A stretch of DNA of 64,000 bases, from positions 170,939 to 234,938 of the forward strand of contig NZ_AP028056.1 in NCBI RefSeq assembly GCF_030297015.1, in the 5' to 3' direction. Under the pieces are notes generated by a model. It made no database searches. It saw nothing but the letters and a program-made list of their open reading frames with translations, and had not been told where the DNA came from. Below, one piece after another: positions 53,917-62,175 of this stretch. Position numbers and translations under genes: made by a program. Source of the DNA: Brooklawnia propionicigenes (lineage in GTDB: Bacteria > Actinomycetota > Actinomycetes > Propionibacteriales > Propionibacteriaceae). Numbering within the stretch: position 1 is the stretch's first letter; the number at the start of each line of letters is the position of its first letter.

Positions 53917-54600
53917 TCAATCGTCGTCCTTGGTCCACAGCACTTCGCCATAGTTCCGCAATGTCATGCGGGTACGGCGAATGTGCAGGCGCACCAGGCT
54001 TTGGGCCGCCTCGGTGTCGCGGCTGCGCACCGCGTCCACGATCAGGTGGTGCTCGGCGCAGGTCGAGTGGAAGGACTCGTCGGGCATGTAACGCACCAGC
54101 TCACGCCGGTAGGGCTGGGTGGTGTTCCACAGCCGGGTCACCAACTCGGTCAAGAATGGATAGGCCGCTCCGGCGTAGCTGAGCAGGTGGAATTCCCGGT
54201 CGAGTTGGAGGAAGGAACGCAATCCTCTGGCACCGCCGGTGGCGTCGATCAGGTCGGCCAGTTCGGCGATCCGGTCGAGCTGCACGGTGTTCAGTAGCGG
54301 TACCGATTCACCGATCACCATCGGCTCGACGACCTCGCGCAGCTTGTAGCACTGCTCGAACTCCTCCTGATCGAGTCCCGATACCCAGGCGCCGGAATGG
54401 GCCTTGATCTTCACCAGGCCTTCGGCCTCCAGCGCTCGGAGGGCTTCTCGGACGGGCATCCGGGAGGCACCGAATTCGGCCGCCAGCAGCTCCTGGCCCA
54501 GACGCGAACCCGGTTCTCGGTCGCCGTGCAGGATCTGTTCGCGCAGTTCATCGACGATCCGCGACGCTTGGACTGTGCGCGCCTTGGCCAATTCGGTCAT
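53917..54600 (-). CDS. FadR-type GntR regulator of the E1/E2 locus
   Basis: A 227-aa regulator. The winged helix is VDELREQILHGDREPGSRLGQELLAAEFGASRMPVREALRALEAEGLVKIKAHSGAWV (16-73). The C-terminal helical FCD domain has metal-ligand-like residues in DREFHLLSYAG and CAEHHLIVDAVRSRDTEAA. It is the last gene of the minus-strand E1-E2-ADH-VOC operon (7-bp gap from VOC), so it probably represses this operon and the divergent SDR gene through the ATTG-tatc-CAAT site at 59721. Confidence 0.9.
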   Translation of the reverse strand: MTELAKARTVQASRIVDELREQILHGDREPGSRLGQELLAAEFGASRMPVREALRALEAEGLVKIKAHSGAWVSGLDQEEFEQCYKLREVVEPMVIGESVPLLNTVQLDRIAELADLIDATGGARGLRSFLQLDREFHLLSYAGAAYPFLTELVTRLWNTTQPYRRELVRYMPDESFHSTCAEHHLIVDAVRSRDTEAAQSLVRLHIRRTRMTLRNYGEVLWTKDDD

Positions 54601-54607
54601 GATCGAC

Positions 54608-55132
54608 TCAATCCTGAGGATGGACCGGGCTCCACAAGAGCCGCTCGCGTCCCGCCTCGTAGGCCTTACCGTCCGGGTAACTCACCATCTCGAATTGCAG
54701 CCCCCACGGTGCCAGGAAGTACACCCACCGTTGGCCCTCGTTCGCGCCACCGCTGACGGTCGGCTCCCCCAAGACCTTGACGCCTCGCGACTTCAGGTAG
54801 TCGACGGCCTCGTCGAGATCGTCCACATAGAACGCCAGGTGGAACCCGCCGACGTCGCTGTTGAGTGGCTGCTGCTCGTTGCGTCCATCGAGCTCGTACT
54901 CGAAGATCTCGAAGTTGGAGCCATTGCCCAGCCGGTAGTGCCGGTTACGGAATCGCGCACGGTCATCGACATTGACATGCTCCGACAACCAGGTGCCGCC
55001 CTTTGACTCGAAGGGCCCGAGCTCGAAGAAGAACTCGCAGCCGAGCACGTCGACGAAGAACTCGTGCGCCTGCTCGAGGTCGGGAACCGTGAACCCCACG
55101 TGGTCCAGGCCCCGGATTCCAGGAATGGCCAT
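54608..55132 (-). CDS. VOC (glyoxalase-fold) protein
   Basis: A 174-aa vicinal-oxygen-chelate protein. Two babb modules are visible: IRGLDHVGFTVPDLEQAHEFFVDVLGCEFFFELG and GGFHLAFYVDDLDEAVDYLKSRGVKVLGEP, with a late FLAPWGLQFEMVSYP. Metal ligands would be His near 9, His near 88 and Glu in LQFEMV. Start ATG 55132 shares bases with the ADH stop (TGATG), so it is coupled. Role in the pathway is unknown; isomerase or dioxygenase-type chemistry is possible. Confidence 0.82.
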   Translation of the reverse strand: MAIPGIRGLDHVGFTVPDLEQAHEFFVDVLGCEFFFELGPFESKGGTWLSEHVNVDDRARFRNRHYRLGNGSNFEIFEYELDGRNEQQPLNSDVGGFHLAFYVDDLDEAVDYLKSRGVKVLGEPTVSGGANEGQRWVYFLAPWGLQFEMVSYPDGKAYEAGRERLLWSPVHPQD

Positions 55133-56133
55133 CACCGGCTCCTCGAGTCGATCAGTACCTTCATCGTCTTGCCGTCACTGATGGCAGCCAGCGCGTCGGC
55201 CCACTGTTCGATCGGGAAGATCGGGCCGACGCACGGTGCCAGATCGACGACATCTTGCCCCATCAGATCCAGCGCCAGGTCCCATGCCCTCGGCGAATGC
55301 GAGAAGCCCGCCGTCATCGTCAGTTCGTGCAGGATCAGCACGTCCAGCGGCACCGTGACCTCATGGCCGAAGATGCCCACCTGAATGTAGGCACCGCCAC
55401 GTTTGACCGCTCTCATCGCGTTGGACGCACCGGCAGCCACCCCTGAGCAGTCGATTCCGACATCGAAGCTCAGCTCCGCGGGAGTCTGCGTGGTCGTGGT
55501 GATGCCCTTCGATGCGAGTCGGGTCAGCTTCTCGGCATCGGAGGGGATGCCTGCCAATGTCACCTGAGCACCGCTGGCCCTGGCGACCTGCGCCGCGAGA
55601 AAGCCCATCGGCCCGGGGCCGGTGACCAGCACCTTGTGGCCTGCCTTGATGGTGCTGCGCAGCAGCAACGCGTGACAGGTGCAGGCGAGCGGCTCCGCCA
55701 GGGCAGCGATTTCGTCGGGGATCCCGGCCGGCACCTCGTGCAGGTTCAGCACCGGCACCACCAGCCTCTCGGCGAATCCACCATCACGGAACGATCCGAT
55801 CGACTCCCGCTGCTCGCACATATTGCGGCGGCCTGCCCGGCACATCTCGCAACGCTCGCAGCAGCGGAAGAAGGTCTCGGTGACCACGCGTTTTCCCATC
55901 CAGGCATCCGCATCCGCCCCTGAGCCGACCCCGACGACCCGTCCGAGTACCTCGTGGCCCATCACGACCGGCGGATGCACCTTGTATTCGTCGCGCATGA
56001 CGTGCAGATCGGTACCACAGACACCGGTGTAGATCACCTCGAGCAACGCCTGCCCCGGCCCCGGCATGGGCTCCGGGACTTCCCGGAGCTCCACATGCTC
56101 GGCGCCGGCGGCATATTTCACAACCGCCTTCAT
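55132..56133 (-). CDS. Zinc-dependent alcohol dehydrogenase (MDR)
   Basis: A 333-aa medium-chain dehydrogenase. Catalytic zinc: GVCGTDLHV and MGHEVLGRVV; structural zinc Cys group CERCEMCRAGRRNMC; NAD motif VTGPGPMGFLAAQVA. It is of the sorbitol/threonine/butanediol dehydrogenase branch, oxidising a secondary alcohol. Position beside the E1/E2 genes fits oxidation of a diol or polyol to the hydroxyketone they use. ATG 56133 has GGGAGGGAAC ahead; 13 bases from E2 stop. Confidence 0.9.
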   Translation of the reverse strand: MKAVVKYAAGAEHVELREVPEPMPGPGQALLEVIYTGVCGTDLHVMRDEYKVHPPVVMGHEVLGRVVGVGSGADADAWMGKRVVTETFFRCCERCEMCRAGRRNMCEQRESIGSFRDGGFAERLVVPVLNLHEVPAGIPDEIAALAEPLACTCHALLLRSTIKAGHKVLVTGPGPMGFLAAQVARASGAQVTLAGIPSDAEKLTRLASKGITTTTQTPAELSFDVGIDCSGVAAGASNAMRAVKRGGAYIQVGIFGHEVTVPLDVLILHELTMTAGFSHSPRAWDLALDLMGQDVVDLAPCVGPIFPIEQWADALAAISDGKTMKVLIDSRSR

Positions 56134-56146
56134 GGCCGTTCCCTCC

Positions 56147-57427
56147 CTAGAGCGCAAGCAGCACGGGGTTCTCGAGGCGGGTCTTGAGCGCCTGCATGAA
56201 CTCGGCTGCCAGTGAACCGTCGATCACCCGATGGTCGCTCGACAGTGTCATCGTCATCACGGTGGCGACGTCCAACGCACCATCGTCGGTCACCACCGGC
56301 CGCTGCTCGGCGGCCCCGACTGCCAGGATCGCCGACTGTGGCGGGTTGATGATCGCGCAGAAGTCACGCACGCCATACATGCCCAGATTGCTGATCGAGA
56401 ACGAACCGCCCTCGATCTCCTTCTGCTTGAGCTTGCCGTCACGGGCGCGCTCGATCAGTTCCTTGGTGGTGGTTGCCAGCGCGCTCATGCCCAGCTTCTC
56501 CACACCCCGGACGACCGGAGTGACCAGGCCCACCGGAGTGGAGACCGCAACCGAGATGTCGACGGTCGAGTACCTACGGATCGACTCGCCGTTCCACACG
56601 GCATTGGCCGCAGGCACCGCCTGCAGTGCGGCCGCGATGGCCTTGATCAGCAGGTCGTTGACGCTGATCTTGACCGGGCTGATCTGATTGAGCTGCTTGC
56701 GGTAGGCCAGCAGCGCATCCAGCCGCGCATCGACGGTGACGTACCAGTGCGGAACCGTCGTCTTCGACTCGGTCAGGCGGCGGGCGATGGCCCGGCGCAT
56801 GCCGGTCAGCGGGATGTCCTCGTAGGCGCCGCCGGCTTCGGGTGCGGCCTCACTCGGCGCGGCTTCGGCGTGGTGTGGTGCCACAGCTGCCGGCGCTGGC
56901 TGCACAACCGGGGTCGCCGCGGTGATCGCGTCCGTGGTGGGAGTCGGAGCCGGCGCCTGAGCCGCGATGACAGCCTCGACATCGGCGCGTACCACCCGGC
57001 CGCGGGGTCCGCGTCCAGAAATCTGCGCGATGTCCAAACCGTGTTCGGCGGCGATCCGGCGGGCCAGCGGAGAGGCGAAGACCCGTTCGCCGGGCCGGCG
57101 GACCGGGGGCTGCGCGGAATCGTTGCCAGACGGCGGGGCGGAGGGCGCCTCCTCGCCGAGCGCCTCGGCGATCGCCGAGGCATCCTCACCGGCGGCCAGC
57201 AGCACTGCGATCGGCGCTCCGACAGCGATGCGCTCGCCCGGGGACCCGAGCAATCGTCCAACCGAGCCCGCGGTTTCGGCCTCGACTTCGACGTTCGCCT
57301 TGTCGGTCTCGATCTCGGCGAGTTCTTGGCCCTTGGTGACCTGATCGCCCTCGGCGACCAACCAGGCCGTCAGTACGGCGTCTTCGGCGTCGGCCACGAC
57401 GGCCGGCATGAGAACAACGGTAGCCAT
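56147..57427 (-). CDS. 2-oxo acid/acetoin dehydrogenase E2 (lipoyl acyltransferase)
   Basis: A 426-aa acyltransferase. The lipoyl domain (1-80) carries the lipoylated Lys43 in ETDKANVEVEA. An Ala/Pro-rich linker leads to the E1/E3-binding domain (ASPLARRIAAEHGLDIAQISGRGPRGRVVRADV, about 115-150). The C-terminal catalytic domain ends with SSDHRVIDGSLAAEFM, with His and Asp of the acetyltransferase site. It is 17 bases downstream of the E1 gene. No E3 lies near; the core dihydrolipoamide dehydrogenase would serve. Confidence 0.93.
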   Translation of the reverse strand: MATVVLMPAVVADAEDAVLTAWLVAEGDQVTKGQELAEIETDKANVEVEAETAGSVGRLLGSPGERIAVGAPIAVLLAAGEDASAIAEALGEEAPSAPPSGNDSAQPPVRRPGERVFASPLARRIAAEHGLDIAQISGRGPRGRVVRADVEAVIAAQAPAPTPTTDAITAATPVVQPAPAAVAPHHAEAAPSEAAPEAGGAYEDIPLTGMRRAIARRLTESKTTVPHWYVTVDARLDALLAYRKQLNQISPVKISVNDLLIKAIAAALQAVPAANAVWNGESIRRYSTVDISVAVSTPVGLVTPVVRGVEKLGMSALATTTKELIERARDGKLKQKEIEGGSFSISNLGMYGVRDFCAIINPPQSAILAVGAAEQRPVVTDDGALDVATVMTMTLSSDHRVIDGSLAAEFMQALKTRLENPVLLAL

Positions 57428-57444
57428 AGTTCAGCGATCTCCGT

Positions 57445-59655
57445 TCAGGCCTGCTGGCCCAGGTTGCGGCGGACGCGGGCGATGCCAGCCTCGATCTCGG
57501 GTTCGTAAGCGAGCGCGGCACGCTCGAGCACCTTCGAGATCGTCGGGGTCGACTGCGAGCCGTAGACCCGCTGCACGGGCTGATCGAGGTAGTCGAAGAA
57601 GCGCTCGGTGATCTCGGTGGCGATGCGGCTGGTGTAGCCGGGGCCGGGGGAACCCTGCTCGACGAGCAGCACGTTGTTGGTCTTCTTGATCGATTCGCCG
57701 ATCGTCTCCCAGTCCATGGACGCCGTGTCGAGCCAGCGCAGATCGATCACCTCGGCGTCGATGCCCGTAGCCTCCACGGCCTTGAGCGACAGGTCGACCA
57801 TGTTGAGATAGGCGAGAATTGTGAGCTCCTCGCCGGGGCGGCGGATCTTCGCGACACCCGGAGGGATGATGTAGTCGAGATCGCCCTCGGGAACCCGATC
57901 CATCTTCTCGTAGAGGTCGACATGCTCGATCACCATGACGGGGTCCTCCAGCGCCAGGGCGGCGTTCATCAGGCCCACATAGTCGAAGGCATTCGACGGA
58001 GCCGCGATACGCCAGCCCGGATGCGCGGCATAGACACCGGCCGGATCCATGGAATGTTGCGAGCCGTAGCCGGCACCCATCGCGCACTTGGAGCGCAATA
58101 CCAGTGGCACGCCGTGGTCGCCGCCGAACATGTGTCGGGCCTTGCCGATCTGGTTGAAGACCTGATCGGCGGCCACCCACATGAAGTCGGAGTACATGAA
58201 CTCGATGACCGGACGGTAACGTCCGTCCATCGCGATGCCGCCGGCGAGCCCCGCGAAGCCGTTCTCGCTGATCGGGGTGCCCATGATGCGATCGCCAAAT
58301 TCGGCCTTGAGGCCACGAGTGACCCCGTTGGTACCACCCTTCAGCTTGTGTACGTCTTCACCCATGGTGACGTAGCGCGGATCTGTGTGCATCCGGCGTT
58401 CCATCACATCGGCTGCGGCGTCGGCAAACTTCACCTCACGCCATGCCGTGACCTGATCGTCCTCGAGCACCTGCCAGGCTTCGAGCTCGGAGGCATCGCC
58501 GCGGATGCCGTAGTCGACGAACGACGGGTCGGGCCACAGCTCGGGACGAATGCGCTTGGCCGGACGCTTGGATTCGGGATCGGCCTCGGTGAATTCGTCC
58601 ATCAGGCCGGCCATCACGCCATCGATCGTCGCGACCATCTGGTCGAAGACGTCCTGGGTGAGGTTGCCACGCGCGATCAGTTCGCGGGCGACGCGCTGGA
58701 TGGCATCACGCTCACGCCATTGCTTCTCCTCCTCCTTGGAGCGGTAGCCGAAGGCGCTGCCCGGGAACGGGCCGTTCTGATGGAAGTAGCGGTAGACCTC
58801 GGCCTCCACCACCACGGCACCCTTGCCCTGGCGCAGGTGCTCGGTTGCCTGCTGCATCGTCAGGTAGACCGCGAGCGGATCCATGCCGTCCACCCGCCAG
58901 GCCGGCATCCCGAAGCCGGACGCGCGGGCCGACAGTCGCGGCTCGTTGGTGGCCTCGAAGACTGTTGTGGAGACTGCGTACATGTTGTTCTCGATGAAGA
59001 AGCACAGCGGCAGATGCCAGGCCGAAGCCAGGTTCATCGTCTCCAGCGTCGAACCGATATTGGACGCGCCATCTCCGAAAAAGGTGACGGTGACATCGGA
59101 TCCGCCCTCTTGGGGGGCATCGGCCTGCGCATACTTCTGGCAGAAGGCCGAGCCGTTGGCCAGCGGCACGCCGCCGCCGACGATGGCATTGGTGCCCAGA
59201 TTGCCAGCTTCGCGCCACTGCAGGTGCATGGAGCCACCACGACCATGGCTGAAGCCCTGATCGAGCCCGAGGATCTCGGCGAGGGTCTTCTTGACGAAGG
59301 CATGTATTTCGTCGTCGATGGGATGAGCCGGATCGAAGTCGGTGCCGCGCAGATAGTTCAGGCCTTTGGCCAGGAACTGGTGATGGCCGCGGTGGGTTCC
59401 GTTGATGCCGTCAGTGGGTCGCAGACCGATGATGGATCCAACTGCTCCTCCCTCCTGACCGATGCTCGAATGCGCCGGGCCGTGCAGGGCGCCTTCGCCG
59501 GCCAGCTTCAGCGCGATCTCCTCGAATGAGCGGATGATCTGCATTTGGACGAGCATCGCCCGTAGTAGCTGCGGATCTGCCGCGTCCCAGTCGGCCTGGG
59601 TAGTGCTGACCTGCTTCCACGGTGCGGATGGAACGAGCACTTCTTCGTGTGTCAT
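57445..59655 (-). CDS. Fused E1 alpha-beta subunit of a 2-oxo acid/acetoin dehydrogenase
   Basis: A 736-aa protein in which alpha and beta subunits, usually separate, are joined. Alpha part (1-about 390): AGEGALHGPAHSSIGQEGGAVG, HRGHHQFLAKG, and the TPP motif GDGASNIGSTLETMNLASAW...NN. Beta part (about 420-736): VMGEDV-like TMGEDVHKLKGGTNGVTRGL, GTPISENGFAGLAGGIAMDG, FMYSDFMWVAADQVFNQ. It decarboxylates or cleaves the substrate on TPP and passes the acyl unit to E2. Context with alcohol dehydrogenase, SDR and aldehyde dehydrogenase suggests acetoin-like hydroxyketone catabolism, unproven. ATG 59655 begins the operon. Confidence 0.9.
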   Translation of the reverse strand: MTHEEVLVPSAPWKQVSTTQADWDAADPQLLRAMLVQMQIIRSFEEIALKLAGEGALHGPAHSSIGQEGGAVGSIIGLRPTDGINGTHRGHHQFLAKGLNYLRGTDFDPAHPIDDEIHAFVKKTLAEILGLDQGFSHGRGGSMHLQWREAGNLGTNAIVGGGVPLANGSAFCQKYAQADAPQEGGSDVTVTFFGDGASNIGSTLETMNLASAWHLPLCFFIENNMYAVSTTVFEATNEPRLSARASGFGMPAWRVDGMDPLAVYLTMQQATEHLRQGKGAVVVEAEVYRYFHQNGPFPGSAFGYRSKEEEKQWRERDAIQRVARELIARGNLTQDVFDQMVATIDGVMAGLMDEFTEADPESKRPAKRIRPELWPDPSFVDYGIRGDASELEAWQVLEDDQVTAWREVKFADAAADVMERRMHTDPRYVTMGEDVHKLKGGTNGVTRGLKAEFGDRIMGTPISENGFAGLAGGIAMDGRYRPVIEFMYSDFMWVAADQVFNQIGKARHMFGGDHGVPLVLRSKCAMGAGYGSQHSMDPAGVYAAHPGWRIAAPSNAFDYVGLMNAALALEDPVMVIEHVDLYEKMDRVPEGDLDYIIPPGVAKIRRPGEELTILAYLNMVDLSLKAVEATGIDAEVIDLRWLDTASMDWETIGESIKKTNNVLLVEQGSPGPGYTSRIATEITERFFDYLDQPVQRVYGSQSTPTISKVLERAALAYEPEIEAGIARVRRNLGQQA

Positions 59656-59720
59656 GGACCTCTCCGGTTTGTCTGAGTGGTTGCGCCCGCCACTTGCGCG
59701 CATCCCGACTAGATGATGGA

Positions 59721-59732
59721 ATTGTATCCAAT
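59721..59732. promoter_or_regulatory. GntR/FadR-type operator candidate
   Basis: ATTG-TATC-CAAT is a short dyad of the type bound by FadR-like regulators (TTGTATxCAA). It lies between the E1 start (59655, minus) and the SDR start (59820, plus), 66 and 87 bases away, so one site could control both directions. Confidence 0.55.
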
Positions 59733-59819
59733 CGAGTTGAATCTTGGCAACGGGGTCTGGTCAGGTTCTTCCAACCGGGGCTAGGCTGGATCCAGCGGGG
59801 CAAGGAGGCCTTCAAGAAG

Positions 59820-60569
59820 ATGAAGTGGGACCTGGAACATCGACGTGCTGTGATCACGGGCGCCGCCAACGGCATCGCCCGCGCCACGGCGCATCTATTG
59901 GCGTCCGACGGCGCCCGGCTGGTACTCGTCGATCTGGACGCGGACAAACTGGCGATCACGGCGGAACAGTGCCGCAAGTCCGGAGCCGAGCAGGTCGAGA
60001 CGTTCGCCGCCGACCTGACCGACGGCGACGCGGTGCATCGACTCGGAGAGTTCGTGACGTCCACCATGGACGGCCTCGATCTGCTGATTCCGGCGGCCGG
60101 CATCATCGGACGCGAGCCGATCGTCGAGATGCCCGACGAGCATTGGGACCGCATCATGAACATCAATGTGCGCGCGGTCTTCCAGCTGAACAGGGAACTG
60201 CTCCCGCTGATGGCCGATGGTGGTTCGGTGGTGCTCTTCTCCTCCGACGCGGGGCGCCGCGGCAGCCCCGGCAAGGCCGCCTACGCGACCTCGAAGGCAG
60301 CCATCATCGGGCTGGCTCGCAGCATCGTGGGTGAGGTGGGTCGCCGCCAGATCCGCGTCAATATCGTCGCTCCGGGCTTCATCGACACCCGCATGAACGC
60401 CGAGACCTTCGCCGTGAAAGGTGACGTGCTTGCCGAGGAGACCCCACTCGGACGCAATGGCCGTCCCGAAGAAGTCGCCTCCGTGATCGCGTTCTTGTGT
60501 TCGGACGCCGCAAGCTTCGTCAACGGAGCAGTCGTCCCCATCAATGGCGGTCATTACATGGCTGGTTAG
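59820..60569 (+). CDS. SDR oxidoreductase (FabG-like)
   Basis: A 249-aa classical SDR. Cofactor motif TGAANGIARATA (14-25) has Ala in place of the third Gly of TGxxxGIG; NNAG is replaced by PAAGIIG; active Ser in FSSDAGRRG, Tyr-x3-Lys in YATSKAA. PINGGHY ends the protein. It is divergent from the E1 operon and 54 bases before the aldehyde dehydrogenase gene, so it probably acts in the same pathway. AGGAGG lies 11 bases from ATG 59820. The Ala substitution in the cofactor loop is worth noting. Confidence 0.87.
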   Translation: MKWDLEHRRAVITGAANGIARATAHLLASDGARLVLVDLDADKLAITAEQCRKSGAEQVETFAADLTDGDAVHRLGEFVTSTMDGLDLLIPAAGIIGREPIVEMPDEHWDRIMNINVRAVFQLNRELLPLMADGGSVVLFSSDAGRRGSPGKAAYATSKAAIIGLARSIVGEVGRRQIRVNIVAPGFIDTRMNAETFAVKGDVLAEETPLGRNGRPEEVASVIAFLCSDAASFVNGAVVPINGGHYMAG

Positions 60570-60623
60570 CCATTCACCAAAGTCAGCAGTCAAGTTCCGG
60601 ATCGACTACCAGGAGACCAACAG

Positions 60624-62090
60624 ATGTCAGACCGTATCGCACAACTCGAGCAGCAGGTTCTCGAGGCCCTCCCGAAGGGCCTGTTCATCGGTGGTGAGTG
60701 GATCGAAACATCCAGCACCATCCCGGTCGAGAACCCCGCCAAGGGCGCACCGTTCGCCGAAATCGCCGATGCCACTCCCGAGCAGGCCGTTCTGGCATTG
60801 GACGCCGCCTGCGATGCCGCCGCAAGCTGGGCCGCCACCAAGCCTCGTGAGCGTGCCGAGCTGCTGCGCCGCGTCTTTGACCTGATCAATGAGCGCAAGG
60901 ATATCTTCGCGGCCCTGATGACCATGGAGATGGGCAAGACTTTCAACGAGGCGCTGGGCGAAGTGGCCTATGGCAACGAGTACGTGCGCTGGTTCAGTGA
61001 ACAGACCTGCCGCATCGCGGGCTACAACTCCATCGCTCCTGCCTCGGGCAAGCGAATCCTGACCGAGAAGGTTCCGGTCGGTCCGGTGCTGGCGATCACG
61101 CCGTGGAACTTCCCGCTGGCGATGGCCACCCGCAAGATCGCGCCGGCGCTGGCGGCCGGGTGCACCGTCGTCGTCAAGCCCGCCAAGCTGACTCCGCTCA
61201 CGACCCTGCTCTTCGGCAAGATCCTGCAGGAGGCCGGATTGCCCGCCGGTGTGGTGAACATCATCACAACGAATCGTTCCGGCGCGACCACCGGCCCGCT
61301 GATCTCCGATCCGCGGATGCGCAAGATCACCTTCACCGGCTCGACAGAAGTGGGCGTCGGATTGCTGCGTCAGGCCGCCGGCCGGGTGCTACGCACGTCC
61401 ATGGAGCTTGGCGGCAATGCGCCGGTCGTGGTGCTGGCCGACGCCGATCTGGACGTCGCGGTCCAGGGCGCCATGGATGCCAAGATGCGCAATCTGGGTG
61501 AGGCGTGCACCGCCGGCAACCGGTTCATCGTCCATGAGTCGATCGCCGACGAGTTCACGAAGCGCTTCACCGAGCGGATGGCGGCGCAGACCGTCGGCTA
61601 CGGGCTCGATCCTGCCACCAACGTTGGTCCGCTGATCGACAACGACCAGCGCAGCAAGGTGCTGGAACTCATTCAGGATGCCGTCGACAAGGGTGGAAAG
61701 ATCACCACCGGTGGCAACCGGCTCGATCGTCCCGGCTACTTCATGCAGCCGACCGTGGTCAGCGACATCCAGCCCGGCGCTCGGGTATTGACGGAGGAGA
61801 TCTTCGGCCCGTTCGCTCCGATCATCACGTTCTCCACCGAGCAGGAGGCCATCGACATCGCCAACGGCACCGACTTCGGCTTGGCCGCGTACGTCTTCTC
61901 CAACGACCTGCGCACCGCGATGCGCGTGGGCGATGGCATCGAGACCGGCATGGTCGGCATCAACACCGGTGTCGTCTCCGATGCGGCCGCCCCCTTCGGC
62001 GGCGTCAAGATGTCCGGACTGGGACGCGAGGGCTCCGAGTTGGGTATCGAGGAATACCTCGAGACCAAGTACTACGCGCTGCCCTTGTGA
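60624..62090 (+). CDS. NAD(P)-dependent aldehyde dehydrogenase (SSADH-like)
   Basis: A 488-aa aldehyde dehydrogenase. General base Glu261 (MELGGNAP), nucleophile Cys295 (GEACTAGNR), cofactor region TPWNFPLAMATRKIAPALAAGC and FTGSTEVG (237-244). Sequence style is that of succinate-semialdehyde dehydrogenases, but substrate is not fixed by these motifs. Following the SDR in the divergent arm of the E1/E2 locus, it may oxidise the aldehyde set free by the pathway. A strong terminator follows. Confidence 0.9.
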   Translation: MSDRIAQLEQQVLEALPKGLFIGGEWIETSSTIPVENPAKGAPFAEIADATPEQAVLALDAACDAAASWAATKPRERAELLRRVFDLINERKDIFAALMTMEMGKTFNEALGEVAYGNEYVRWFSEQTCRIAGYNSIAPASGKRILTEKVPVGPVLAITPWNFPLAMATRKIAPALAAGCTVVVKPAKLTPLTTLLFGKILQEAGLPAGVVNIITTNRSGATTGPLISDPRMRKITFTGSTEVGVGLLRQAAGRVLRTSMELGGNAPVVVLADADLDVAVQGAMDAKMRNLGEACTAGNRFIVHESIADEFTKRFTERMAAQTVGYGLDPATNVGPLIDNDQRSKVLELIQDAVDKGGKITTGGNRLDRPGYFMQPTVVSDIQPGARVLTEEIFGPFAPIITFSTEQEAIDIANGTDFGLAAYVFSNDLRTAMRVGDGIETGMVGINTGVVSDAAAPFGGVKMSGLGREGSELGIEEYLETKYYALPL

Positions 62091-62103
62091 TCCGACAGTA
62101 TTG

Positions 62104-62149
62104 AAAGCTGTGCCGCGCCCGGCTCGATCTGCGGGCGCGGCACAGCTTT
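62104..62149. terminator. Strong terminator between aldehyde dehydrogenase and pckG
   Basis: A perfect 18-bp stem, AAAGCTGTGCCGCGCCCG (62104-62121) with 62132-62149, has a 10-base loop. On the plus strand TTTGTCTTTCCC follows; on the minus strand the A-run end of the stem gives CTTTCAATA. It can end both convergent transcripts. Confidence 0.9.
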
Positions 62150-62175
62150 GTCTTTCCCTTGTTGGTCCGTCCCTG

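Noticed and set aside
57922..59529. A 535-codon plus-strand frame opposite the fused E1 gene
   Set aside because: Antisense shadow of a gene with strong TPP-enzyme motifs.
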